Below, one piece after another: positions 1 to 6,343 of a stretch of DNA of 11,561 bases. Source of the DNA: Sphingobacteriaceae bacterium. Lineage in GTDB: Bacteria > Bacteroidota > Bacteroidia > Sphingobacteriales > Sphingobacteriaceae. The notes beneath the pieces were generated by a model, which saw nothing but the letters and a program-made list of their open reading frames with translations, did no database searches and was not told where the DNA came from. The position numbers were made by a program, and so were the translations under genes. Position 1 is the stretch's first letter; every line of letters starts with the position of its first letter. The stretch is from assembly GCA_021740025.1 (NCBI GenBank), contig JAIPAN010000012.1, positions 1 to 11,561 of the forward strand, given 5' to 3'.

Positions 1-1719
1 ACTATTCTGGAAACCACTGTTGCTGGGGCTCCATTTAGTCATGTGTATGCAGCAGCAGGCGATTATTTAACTACACTTACCCTAATTACAGTAGACGATT
101 GTTCCATTACCAGTGCGCCACAGCCCGTTCATATTACAGCTTTGCCCATTGCTCAATTTACACATAGTACTCCTTTGTGTGAACAAAATAGCATTCGGTT
201 TAGTAATCTATCAACTACTAAGGAAGGAACGATTACTACTTGGAAATGGGATTTTGGTGATGGGCAACAATCCCCCGACCGTGAACCAGAACATATTTAC
301 GCAGGCCCAGGTACCTATTTGGTAAGCTTAACCGTTAAAACCAATTTAGGATGCGAAGCAACATATACTGAATCGCTGGTAGTTGCTGCTTTGCCCGTAG
401 TAGATTTTGAGGTGCCCGATTTCTGTTTGTCAGATGTATCTGCACGTTTTACAAATTTAGCTACCAATGCCGATGGAAGTACCAACAATTTAATCTATGC
501 ATGGGATTTTGGCGATGCTGCCCTAGCTAACCCTGCAAATCCAAACACTTCGAATAGTCGTAACCCAAGTCATAACTACTCTTTACCAGGTGATTATGTT
601 ATTTCATTAACGATAACTACTGCCGATGGGTGTAGCAAAACAGAAACCAAAAATTTTAGGGTCAATGGTATTAACCCAATTGCCGATTTTGAGGTTGTAA
701 ATGCTACTAATTTGTGCAGTAGCAATGTGGTTTCCTTTGTGAATAATTCTTCTGTACCGGGCTTTGGCGATATCACCAGATTAGAATGGTATTTTGATTA
801 TCAAAATTTACCCAGCAATGTGGAAATTGATGAAAACCCAGTGCCTAACAAGGTTTACACCGTTAAATACCCTACGTTTCATAGCCAAATCCCTAATAAT
901 TACACCGTACGTTTGGTCGCATATTCTGGTGGTGTATGTATGAGTGAGATAAGTAAGGTTATTACAGTTAAAGGTGTGCCCGAAGTAAGTTTTACTGCAC
1001 TTCCAGATGTGTGTCAAGAAAATAGCCCCTTCCAAATTACTCAGGCTACCGAGTTATATGGTTTTGCTGGCCTTGGAGAATTTAGTGGTCCGGGAGTAAG
1101 TTCTTCCGGTATGTTTAATCCGCAGCTAGCAGGAGTGGGTACCCATACCATTACATATGCGTTTACTGCTACCAATGCTTGTTCTTCATCTGCTACTCGT
1201 ACCATTACGGTTTATGCCACACCAACCATAAATACGGGTAGAGATACCACCATATTGGCAGGTGGAGCCATAAAATTGCAGCCCCAAGTTAGTGGTAAGA
1301 ACCTTAGCTACCAATGGTCACCCATAACAAACCTTAGCGATCCGAAAATTGTCAACCCGATAGCTTCTCCAGATCAGGATATTTTATATACTCTAACTGT
1401 AACATCAGCAGAAGGATGTGTTGCAGCCGATAATATTTTTATTAGGGTATTACAACTACCCGAAATTCCGAATGCCTTTACACCCAATGCCGATGGCTAC
1501 AATGATGTGTGGAATATTCGCTATTTAACTAGTTATCCCAATCCTACAGTACAAATTTTTAATCGCTATGGGCAACAAGTTTATTATTCGGTGGGCTATG
1601 CCACTCCATGGGATGGGCGTTTTAATGGTACAGAATTGCCAATGGGTACATATTATTATGTAGTGAATCCGGGTAATGGGCGTAAAGTGATGGCTGGTTC
1701 TGTAACCTTAATCAAATAA
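1..1719 (+). CDS. PKD-repeat surface protein with T9SS type B C-terminal sorting domain (5'-truncated)
   Basis: The reading frame is open from base 1, and the first in-window residues complete a PKD strand pattern (SHVYAAAGDY), so this is the last 572 residues of a longer protein; the GTG at 43 is not a credible start. PKD-like modules follow, with WDFGDG at residues 83-88 and WDFGDA at 168-173, then a divergent PKD module (about 225-325) and two Ig-like modules (about 327-485). The end, about 486-572, is a gliding-motility-associated type B sorting domain: NAFTPNADGYNDVW at 491-504, then IFNRYGQQVY, WDGRFNG and PMGTYYYVV. In Bacteroidota such domains send proteins through the type IX secretion system to the surface or medium, and PKD repeats commonly form adhesin stalks. 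Ten cysteines fall at module edges. I see no enzymatic domain in this portion. The SprF-type gene 1 nt downstream supports a T9SS cargo role. Ligand unknown. Confidence 0.93.
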   Translation, partial: TILETTVAGAPFSHVYAAAGDYLTTLTLITVDDCSITSAPQPVHITALPIAQFTHSTPLCEQNSIRFSNLSTTKEGTITTWKWDFGDGQQSPDREPEHIYAGPGTYLVSLTVKTNLGCEATYTESLVVAALPVVDFEVPDFCLSDVSARFTNLATNADGSTNNLIYAWDFGDAALANPANPNTSNSRNPSHNYSLPGDYVISLTITTADGCSKTETKNFRVNGINPIADFEVVNATNLCSSNVVSFVNNSSVPGFGDITRLEWYFDYQNLPSNVEIDENPVPNKVYTVKYPTFHSQIPNNYTVRLVAYSGGVCMSEISKVITVKGVPEVSFTALPDVCQENSPFQITQATELYGFAGLGEFSGPGVSSSGMFNPQLAGVGTHTITYAFTATNACSSSATRTITVYATPTINTGRDTTILAGGAIKLQPQVSGKNLSYQWSPITNLSDPKIVNPIASPDQDILYTLTVTSAEGCVAADNIFIRVLQLPEIPNAFTPNADGYNDVWNIRYLTSYPNPTVQIFNRYGQQVYYSVGYATPWDGRFNGTELPMGTYYYVVNPGNGRKVMAGSVTLIK

Positions 1720-1720
1720 T

Positions 1721-2734
1721 ATGGACAGTAGAGTTTGCTTACTTATTTTTTCACTTCTGCTTAGCAAAGTATTTGCGCAGCAACAGCCACAGCATACCCA
1801 ATATACCCTAAATAGTTTTTTAATTAACCCCGCGGTAGCAGGGATAGAAAATTATACCGATTTGCGATTTGGCAATCGCATGCAATGGACAGGTCTTTCC
1901 GGGGCTCCACAGACGAAGTACGTATCTATGCACACGGCATTGGGCAAAAATTATTTAGGTGATAATGCAAATTCTTTTTCGGGTACTGGAGAGAACCCCA
2001 TGAGTAGAAGTTATGTGCAAAGCTACCAAGCTGCTGCCCCACACCATGGTGTGGGTGTTATTGCTTTGGTAGATAAAACTGGCCCTTTGAAAAATACCGA
2101 AGTGAAATTGAATTATGCCTACCATTTGGGTATTACCACTAAATTGAACGTATCGGTTGGGGTTTCTGCAGGCTTTACTCAGGTAGCTTTAGATGCGGCT
2201 AGTATTACTTTTGAAAATCCGGGTGATCCTTTCTTTTCTACTACAAATTTCCAAAAAGTGGTACCGACACTAAGTATAGGAACATGGGTGTATGGATCTC
2301 GTTTTTATGGGGGAGTAGCCATCCATCAGCTTTTACCTAATCGTAGCTTATTTTTAAGCAATACTGTTGCACATTCCGAGAAGTTAAATCCTCAATTTTT
2401 AATCAATGCAGGCTATAAAGTGTCCTTAACTGAAGATATAGCCGCTTTTCCATCTGTGTTAGTAAATTATATGGGTGAAAGTACAGGTATTGGTACCGAT
2501 GCCAATGTAAAGCTTGCTTTTAAAGATAAATTTTGGATTGGAGGCGGCTATCGCCGCGGCGATTCTTTTTCGGCAACGGCTGGTTTTACGCTTGGTTATT
2601 TGCTTAATGTGGGCTATTCTTACGATTTTACTACTTCCCGATTGAATACGGTAAGTAACGGTTCTCATGAAATTGTAGTGGGCATTTTATTGAATAACAG
2701 GTACCGAGTAACCTGCCCGCAAATGAATTGGTAA
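1721..2734 (+). CDS. PorP/SprF family type IX secretion outer-membrane protein
   Basis: This is a 337-residue protein with an N-terminal signal peptide (hydrophobic residues about 5-18, likely cleavage after Ala19 before a Gln-rich start). The mature N-terminus carries the family hallmark: HTQYTLNSFLINPAVAG, then an RMQWTGLSGAPQT segment. The rest is alternating aromatic/Gly strands typical of an outer-membrane barrel, with repeated GVGV, SVGVSAG and GGGYRRGDSF stretches. Family members include SprF of Flavobacterium, needed for SprB secretion, and PorP, a T9SS component; many paralogues sit directly after a gene for a type B cargo, as here. The start codon lies 1 nt after the upstream stop, with no Shine-Dalgarno site visible, so translation is probably coupled. 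I infer that it helps secrete or anchor the upstream PKD protein. I give no symbol because paralogues are numerous. Confidence 0.9.
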   Translation: MDSRVCLLIFSLLLSKVFAQQQPQHTQYTLNSFLINPAVAGIENYTDLRFGNRMQWTGLSGAPQTKYVSMHTALGKNYLGDNANSFSGTGENPMSRSYVQSYQAAAPHHGVGVIALVDKTGPLKNTEVKLNYAYHLGITTKLNVSVGVSAGFTQVALDAASITFENPGDPFFSTTNFQKVVPTLSIGTWVYGSRFYGGVAIHQLLPNRSLFLSNTVAHSEKLNPQFLINAGYKVSLTEDIAAFPSVLVNYMGESTGIGTDANVKLAFKDKFWIGGGYRRGDSFSATAGFTLGYLLNVGYSYDFTTSRLNTVSNGSHEIVVGILLNNRYRVTCPQMNW

Positions 2735-2736
2735 TT

Positions 2737-4197
2737 TTACAATTCTCGGCGTAAACGGGCTACCGGAATATTCATTGCTTCGCGGTATTTGGCTACCGTT
2801 CTACGGGCAATGTGGTAGCCTCTTTCTTTTAAAATATCGGTTAATTTTTCGTCGGCTAAGGGGTTGTTTTTATCTTCGTTGCCAATGCACTCTTCTAATA
2901 TTTTTTTCACTTCTTTGTTAGAAACCTCTTCGCCACTTTCTAGCTGTATGGCCTCAGAAAAAAATGATTTTAGTAAAAATGTACCAAATTCTGTTTGCAC
3001 ATATTTCGAATTGGCTACCCTCGATACGGTAGAAATATCCATATCAATTTGCTCGGCAATGTCTTTCAATATCATGGGTTTTAAATTGCGCTCATCGCCA
3101 CTTAAAAAATAGGGATATTGAAAATGCATAATTGCATTCATGGTTTTTAGCAGTGTTTGTTGCCTTTGTTTAATGGCATCAATAAACCATTTTGCCGAAT
3201 CGAGTTTTTGTTTTACGAATTGAACGGCCTCCCGCATTTTTTTATCTTTCTGGGCTGCTTGATCGTAATGGCTAAAAAGTTCTTGATATTCTCTGCTTAC
3301 CCGTAATTCGGGTGCGTTTCGGCCATTTAGGGTCAAACTTAGCACACCCTCGTTGTTTCTAATATGAAAATCGGGGATAACCTGCAACTGTTTACTATTT
3401 ACCTCATTATTGTCGCCAGGTTTCGGATTTAATTTTAAAATTTCTTGTATGGCCTCCTTCAGTTCGGCGCTAGTCAATTGGAGTGATTTCTCCAACTTAT
3501 CGTAGTGTTTTCTGGTAAATTCATCCAAATGATGTTCTACAATTTCTATCGCCTTAAGTATAATTTTAGACGGCTCTTTTTTTCGCAATTGAATAAGCAG
3601 GCATTCTTGCAAATCCCGGGCGGCTATGCCAGCCGGATCTAAACCTTGTACCAACTTAAGCACCTCTAAAATATCAGCTTCTTCTACAAATACGTTTTGT
3701 GAAAAAGCTAAATCGTCCATTAAAGATAAAATCGGGCGTCTTAAATAGCCATCGTCATCTAAACTGCCAATAAGTTGTTTTCCAATTTGGTAATCCTGGT
3801 CGGAGAGGGGTAATAAATCTAATTGGGCTTGTAAATTTTCGAAAAAAGAAGTTTGCATAGCAAAAGGAACTTCTTTCGGGTTTTCATCGTCGTCAGTATT
3901 GTACTCGTAGCCGGTAGCGTAATCTTTTACATCGTCGTTTTGCAGGTAATCATCTACATTAAATTCTTCGCTGCTTTCTTCTCCGCTAAATTGTTCGTCT
4001 GCATCTTTATCAGGGTATTCCTCCAGCTCTTCGGTCATGTTGGCTAAGCTCAAATCTTCTAAGGCCGGATTTTCTTCCAATTCTTCCTTAATGCGGCTAT
4101 CTAGCGCAACAGTGGGCACTTGCAGCAACTTAATAAATTGTATTTGCTGAGGAGAAAGTTTCTGCAGAAGTTTCTGCTGTAGATGTTGCTTTAACAT
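2737..4197 (-). CDS. rpoN: RNA polymerase sigma-54 factor RpoN
   Basis: This is a 486-residue full-length sigma-54, which directs core RNA polymerase to -24/-12 promoters that need an AAA+ activator. Region I is at the N-terminus (residues 2-46, Gln/Leu-rich, SPQQIQFIKLLQVP, then EELEENPALE). A strongly acidic region II follows (about 55-108, many Asp/Glu). The core-binding region includes LIGSLDDDGYL (142-152) and GLDPAGIAARDLQECL (185-200). A helix-turn-helix lies at about 377-402 (LKDIAEQIDMDISTVSRVA), and the diagnostic RpoN box ARRTVAKYRE at 464-473. The start is set by the canonical region I immediately after Met1. The gene stands alone on its strand, tail to tail with the SprF-type gene (2 nt between stops) and divergent from mscL. 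No activator gene or obvious sigma-54 site is in the window, so its regulon cannot be inferred here. Confidence 0.97.
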   Translation of the reverse strand: MLKQHLQQKLLQKLSPQQIQFIKLLQVPTVALDSRIKEELEENPALEDLSLANMTEELEEYPDKDADEQFSGEESSEEFNVDDYLQNDDVKDYATGYEYNTDDDENPKEVPFAMQTSFFENLQAQLDLLPLSDQDYQIGKQLIGSLDDDGYLRRPILSLMDDLAFSQNVFVEEADILEVLKLVQGLDPAGIAARDLQECLLIQLRKKEPSKIILKAIEIVEHHLDEFTRKHYDKLEKSLQLTSAELKEAIQEILKLNPKPGDNNEVNSKQLQVIPDFHIRNNEGVLSLTLNGRNAPELRVSREYQELFSHYDQAAQKDKKMREAVQFVKQKLDSAKWFIDAIKQRQQTLLKTMNAIMHFQYPYFLSGDERNLKPMILKDIAEQIDMDISTVSRVANSKYVQTEFGTFLLKSFFSEAIQLESGEEVSNKEVKKILEECIGNEDKNNPLADEKLTDILKERGYHIARRTVAKYREAMNIPVARLRREL

Positions 4198-4309
4198 GGG
4201 TAATTGCCCGCTAAATTACATTAAATCATGCAAATTAACTCGTTGGGAGAACTAGTTTATGGTGTATTTTCGGTAAAGATTGGTAATTTAGTGCATTCAT
4301 ACGTTTTTT
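4198..4309. promoter_or_regulatory. rpoN-mscL divergent intergenic region with weak promoter-like elements
   Basis: This 112-bp spacer must hold the start signals of both divergent genes. On the minus strand, TTAATTTG (4231-4238) is one mismatch from the Bacteroidota -7 element TAnnTTTG and lies 33 nt before the rpoN start. On the plus strand, TAATTTAG (4284-4291), also one mismatch off, lies 18 nt before the mscL ATG. Neither has a clear TTTG at the expected upstream distance, so both are tentative. I see no operator-like inverted repeat and no Shine-Dalgarno site before mscL, which is preceded by a T-run. Confidence 0.25.
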
Positions 4310-4720
4310 ATGGGCTTTGTAAAAGAATTTAAAGAGTTTGCCATGCGTGGCAACGTAATCGATTTAGCGGTGGGGGTTATTATTGGTGCCTCTTTCGGTA
4401 AAATTGTAACGGCTTTGGTTGATGATGTATTGATGCCTCCAATAGGTTATATTACCGGAGGAATTGACTTTGCAAACAAGAAAATTGTACTAAAACCAGC
4501 CGATGAACTGCATAAAGTAAGCGAAGTAGCCATTAAATACGGTAGTTTTATCAATACCGTTATTCAATTTTTGGTAGTAGCCTTTTGCGTTTTTTTATTG
4601 GTTAAATTTATAAATGCCCTACAGCGAAAAGAGGATGAACTCTTGGGAAAAGATAGCTTAAGTAAAGATCAAAAACTACTTACAGAGATAAGAGATTTAT
4701 TAAAAAGGCAAAAAGGCTAA
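4310..4720 (+). CDS. mscL: Large-conductance mechanosensitive channel MscL
   Basis: This 136-residue inner-membrane protein assembles as a homopentamer that opens under membrane tension and releases solutes during hypo-osmotic shock. The N-terminal amphipathic helix and first membrane span carry the family signature [20 protein letters not shown] (residues 7-26), continuing through [20 protein letters not shown]1 is about 17-40 and TM2 about 78-100 ([21 protein letters not shown] region), separated by a periplasmic loop that contains a short Lys/Asp-rich stretch. A charged cytoplasmic C-terminal helix follows (about 103-135, [20 protein letters not shown]). Length is normal for the family. 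The gene is monocistronic by layout: rpoN diverges from it, and rpmH has its own promoter just downstream. I see no convincing terminator after its stop. Confidence 0.97.
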   Translation: MGFVKEFKEFAMRGNVIDLAVGVIIGASFGKIVTALVDDVLMPPIGYITGGIDFANKKIVLKPADELHKVSEVAIKYGSFINTVIQFLVVAFCVFLLVKFINALQRKEDELLGKDSLSKDQKLLTEIRDLLKRQKG

Positions 4721-4736
4721 AATTTGCTTTATAAAA

Positions 4737-4767
4737 TTTGATTTAAATAAAAACAACCCTATATTTG
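4737..4767 (+). promoter_or_regulatory. Consensus Bacteroidota promoter for rpmH-rnpA-yidD
   Basis: TTTG at 4737-4740 (-33 element) is followed, after exactly 19 nt, by TATATTTG at 4760-4767, a full match to the -7 element TAnnTTTG used by the primary sigma factor of Bacteroidota. The start of transcription should fall near 4772-4775, giving a leader of about 26-29 nt before the rpmH ATG at 4801. Placement immediately upstream of a highly expressed ribosomal-protein gene fits. The exact start site is inferred. Confidence 0.75.
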
Positions 4768-4800
4768 CACTCTTGTTTTCAAGCGCAAAAATATTAAGTA

Positions 4801-4959
4801 ATGAAAAGAACATTTCAGCCTTCCCAGAGAAAAAGAAGAAACAAACATGGGTTCAGAGAACGCATGAGCACTGCTAACGGAAGAAGAGTATTAGCCTCTA
4901 GAAGAGCTAAAGGCAGAAAAAAATTGTCAGTATCCGACGAGCGTCGTCATAAAGCATAG
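4801..4959 (+). CDS. rpmH: 50S ribosomal protein L34
   Basis: This is a 52-residue, very basic protein beginning [20 protein letters not shown], continuing with [20 protein letters not shown] and ending in DERRHKA. It is the near-invariant L34 sequence, with the C-terminal tail common in Bacteroidota. L34 binds 23S rRNA in the large subunit. It is short enough to be missed by length-filtered gene finding. The ATG is fixed by the MKRTFQPS start; the sequence before it is A-rich without a Shine-Dalgarno site, as is usual in this phylum. It is first in the rpmH-rnpA-yidD cluster found across bacteria and follows a consensus promoter. A large hairpin begins 5 nt after its stop. Confidence 0.98.
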   Translation: MKRTFQPSQRKRRNKHGFRERMSTANGRRVLASRRAKGRKKLSVSDERRHKA

Positions 4960-4964
4960 TGTTT

Positions 4965-5027
4965 GGTTGCTTGCCGCCCTTGGTGGTTGTAGCAGCTCAG
5001 AACTATTCTGAACCAGCGCAAGCAATC
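4965..5027 (+). promoter_or_regulatory. Large intercistronic RNA hairpin between rpmH and rnpA
   Basis: The 73-nt rpmH-rnpA spacer folds on paper into one long hairpin. The outer stem pairs 4965-4977 with 5016-5027: 10 pairs including one G-U, a single bulged C at 4975, then 2 more pairs. A 4-bp stem follows, 4981-4984 with 5012-5015 (TGGT/ACCA). The apical stem is 4997-5002 with 5006-5011 (TCAGAA/TTCTGA) around a CTA loop. The 3' arm ends 5 nt before the rnpA ATG, over the ribosome-binding zone. No T-run follows, so it is not a standard intrinsic terminator. A role in limiting or coupling rnpA expression, or as an RNA-processing site, is inference. Confidence 0.6.
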
Positions 5028-5032
5028 TATTC

Positions 5033-5428
5033 ATGCACACTTTTAAAAAAGAAGAACGGTTATGTAGTACAAAGCTTTTAGATAAGCTTTTTCATGACGG
5101 TTCTTCTTTTCTTTTATACCCTTTTAGATTTACGTGGATGCCAACTACTGAGCAAGATGCTCCTGTGCAAGTAGTTATACAAGTTTCTAAACGTAGGTAT
5201 AAACGAGCGGTAGATCGAAATCTGATTAAACGCCGCATACGAGAATTGTATCGTATACATAAAGCAAACCATTTATATCATTTTATTTTAGCTGAACGGC
5301 CAATTTGCTTGGGTATTAGCTACATTGGTAAAGAAATACTGCCTTCTACTGAATTGGAGCCAAAACTGCTTAATGCTTTAAAAACCTTGGTTAAAGAATA
5401 TCAGCATGCAGAAGGAGGGGAATCATGA
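5033..5428 (+). CDS. rnpA: Ribonuclease P protein component
   Basis: This 131-residue basic protein is the subunit of RNase P, the ribozyme that removes the 5' leader from tRNA precursors; it helps bind the leader and stabilises the catalytic RNA. The N-terminus [20 protein letters not shown] matches the usual first helix, the central strand reads [17 protein letters not shown], and the signature RNR motif [10 protein letters not shown] is at residues 62-71. The C-terminal helix extends to about 125. Length is normal. An in-frame TGA at 5009-5011 lies upstream and no other start codon intervenes, which fixes the ATG at 5033. No Shine-Dalgarno site precedes it; instead the 3' arm of a long hairpin does. 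Its stop overlaps the yidD start (ATGA), and its last codons hold the yidD ribosome-binding site. Confidence 0.95.
   Translation: MHTFKKEERLCSTKLLDKLFHDGSSFLLYPFRFTWMPTTEQDAPVQVVIQVSKRRYKRAVDRNLIKRRIRELYRIHKANHLYHFILAERPICLGISYIGKEILPSTELEPKLLNALKTLVKEYQHAEGGES
5412..5418 (+). promoter_or_regulatory. Strong Shine-Dalgarno site for yidD inside the end of rnpA
   Basis: AAGGAGG lies 6 nt before the yidD ATG at 5425, an ideal spacing and a near-complete anti-16S match. It is built from the rnpA codons for Ala-Glu-Gly-Gly. Other starts in this window lack such a site, as is normal in Bacteroidota, so this one stands out; it may allow efficient restart after rnpA. Confidence 0.6.
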
Positions 5429-5646
5429 AGTTTCTCTTAGGTCGTTTGTTTTTAGGAATTATTCAAGTATATCGGTGGTTTTTATCTCCATTATTAGGCG
5501 CTGCTTGCAGGTATACACCCACGTGTTCGCAGTATGGTAAAGAAGCTATTGAGAAATTCGGCCCCATTAAAGGTGGCTGGTTAACCATTAAACGTATTGG
5601 GCGCTGTCACCCCTGGGGTGGGCATGGCCACGATCCAGTTCCTTAA
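5425..5646 (+). CDS. yidD: Membrane protein insertion efficiency factor YidD
   Basis: This is a 73-residue YidD. Family members are small inner-membrane-associated proteins that assist YidC-dependent membrane protein insertion. An amphipathic/hydrophobic N-terminal helix (residues 3-24, [20 protein letters not shown]) leads into the family signature [20 protein letters not shown] (28-47), then [21 protein letters not shown] (about 50-70) and the terminal DPVP. The conserved Cys28, Cys34 and Cys61 are present. It overlaps rnpA by 4 nt (ATGA) and has a strong Shine-Dalgarno site. In many bacteria yidC follows directly; here tsaB follows after 10 nt, so yidC must lie elsewhere. Confidence 0.96.
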   Translation: MKFLLGRLFLGIIQVYRWFLSPLLGAACRYTPTCSQYGKEAIEKFGPIKGGWLTIKRIGRCHPWGGHGHDPVP

Positions 5647-5656
5647 GAAATAGTAT

Positions 5657-6334
5657 ATGGCACTCATCCTTCAATTAGAAACTGGTACAAGTTCTTGCTC
5701 GGTTGCCTTGGCATCCGATGGGAAAGTATTGGCCATTAAAGAACAACATGAAGCCAATATTCATACATCACACCTAACCTTATTTATTGATGAGGTATTA
5801 AATGCGGCCAATAAAAGCTATGAAGATTTAGATGCCGTAGCTGTAAGCATGGGCCCGGGTTCTTATACCGGTTTGCGCATTGGCGTGTCTACTGCTAAAG
5901 GGCTTTGTTTTGCTTTAGATATTCCCTTAATATCCGTTTCTACCCTGCAGGCCATGGCTTCAGCAAAGCAAAGTTTAGCTACTGATACAACTATTCTTTG
6001 CCCCATGATAGACGCCCGTCGTATGGAAGTGTACTTGGCCGTATATGACGTTAATTTAAGTCCTGTAGAAGACGTTAAGGCAGTAATTTTAGACGAGCAT
6101 AGCTTTGCTACTTTTGCAGATTACACCCTCGTATTTTTTGGCGATGGAGCCGAAAAGTGTAAAGCGCTATATTCTGATGCAAAGCGATACCGCTTTGAAC
6201 CTCACGTGAATTCTGCCGCAGATTTAACCAGCCTTGCTTTCGAAAAATTCACAAAAGGAGAGCTAGCAGATTTGGCTTATTTTGAGCCATATTACTTGAA
6301 AGATTTTATGGTTACTCAACCCAAAAAGAAATAG
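5657..6334 (+). CDS. tsaB: tRNA threonylcarbamoyladenosine biosynthesis protein TsaB
   Basis: TsaB is a 225-residue ASKHA-fold protein that dimerises with TsaD and, with TsaE, transfers threonylcarbamoyl from the TsaC product to A37 of ANN-decoding tRNAs. It is cytoplasmic. Visible marks are the N-terminal strand LILQLETGTSSCSVAL (residues 3-18), the His-rich segment near 36-39, the signature SMGPGSYTGLRIGVSTAKGL (64-83), PMIDARRMEVY (116-126), and the C-terminal AYFEPYYLKDF (207-217) that recurs in Bacteroidota TsaB. Length is usual. It starts 10 nt after yidD with no Shine-Dalgarno site and is probably co-transcribed with it. It ends in Lys-Lys-Lys-stop; its stop directly abuts that of the opposing gene within a perfect palindrome. 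The partner genes tsaC, tsaD and tsaE are not in the window. Confidence 0.95.
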   Translation: MALILQLETGTSSCSVALASDGKVLAIKEQHEANIHTSHLTLFIDEVLNAANKSYEDLDAVAVSMGPGSYTGLRIGVSTAKGLCFALDIPLISVSTLQAMASAKQSLATDTTILCPMIDARRMEVYLAVYDVNLSPVEDVKAVILDEHSFATFADYTLVFFGDGAEKCKALYSDAKRYRFEPHVNSAADLTSLAFEKFTKGELADLAYFEPYYLKDFMVTQPKKK

Positions 6335-6343
6335 CTATTTCTT
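6326..6343. repeat. Perfect 18-bp palindrome over the tsaB / DUF5723-like stop junction
   Basis: AAGAAATAGCTATTTCTT reads identically on both strands and is centred exactly between 6334 and 6335, where the two opposing TAG codons meet. It encodes the terminal Lys-Lys-stop of both proteins. As RNA it could form a hairpin from either side, with a minimal loop. A role in bidirectional termination is possible, but the stem is AT-rich and no good T-run follows. Confidence 0.5.

Noticed and set aside
43..45. GTG as the start of the PKD protein
   Set aside because: The frame is open to base 1 and the residues before it belong to the same PKD strand pattern, so the gene begins upstream of the window.
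4721..4759. A terminator after mscL
   Set aside because: The AT-rich repeats AAATTT and TTTATAAA do not form a stable GC-containing stem, and the segment is already explained as the rpmH promoter region.
4965..5027. The rpmH-rnpA hairpin as an intrinsic terminator
   Set aside because: No T-run follows the 3' arm, and rnpA begins 5 nt later with no other promoter visible.
5657..5675. Possible sigma-54 -24 element (TGGCAC) at the tsaB start
   Set aside because: No TTGC -12 element at the required spacing. A similar TGGCAC within priA near 9286 also lacks one, and I found no full site on either strand.
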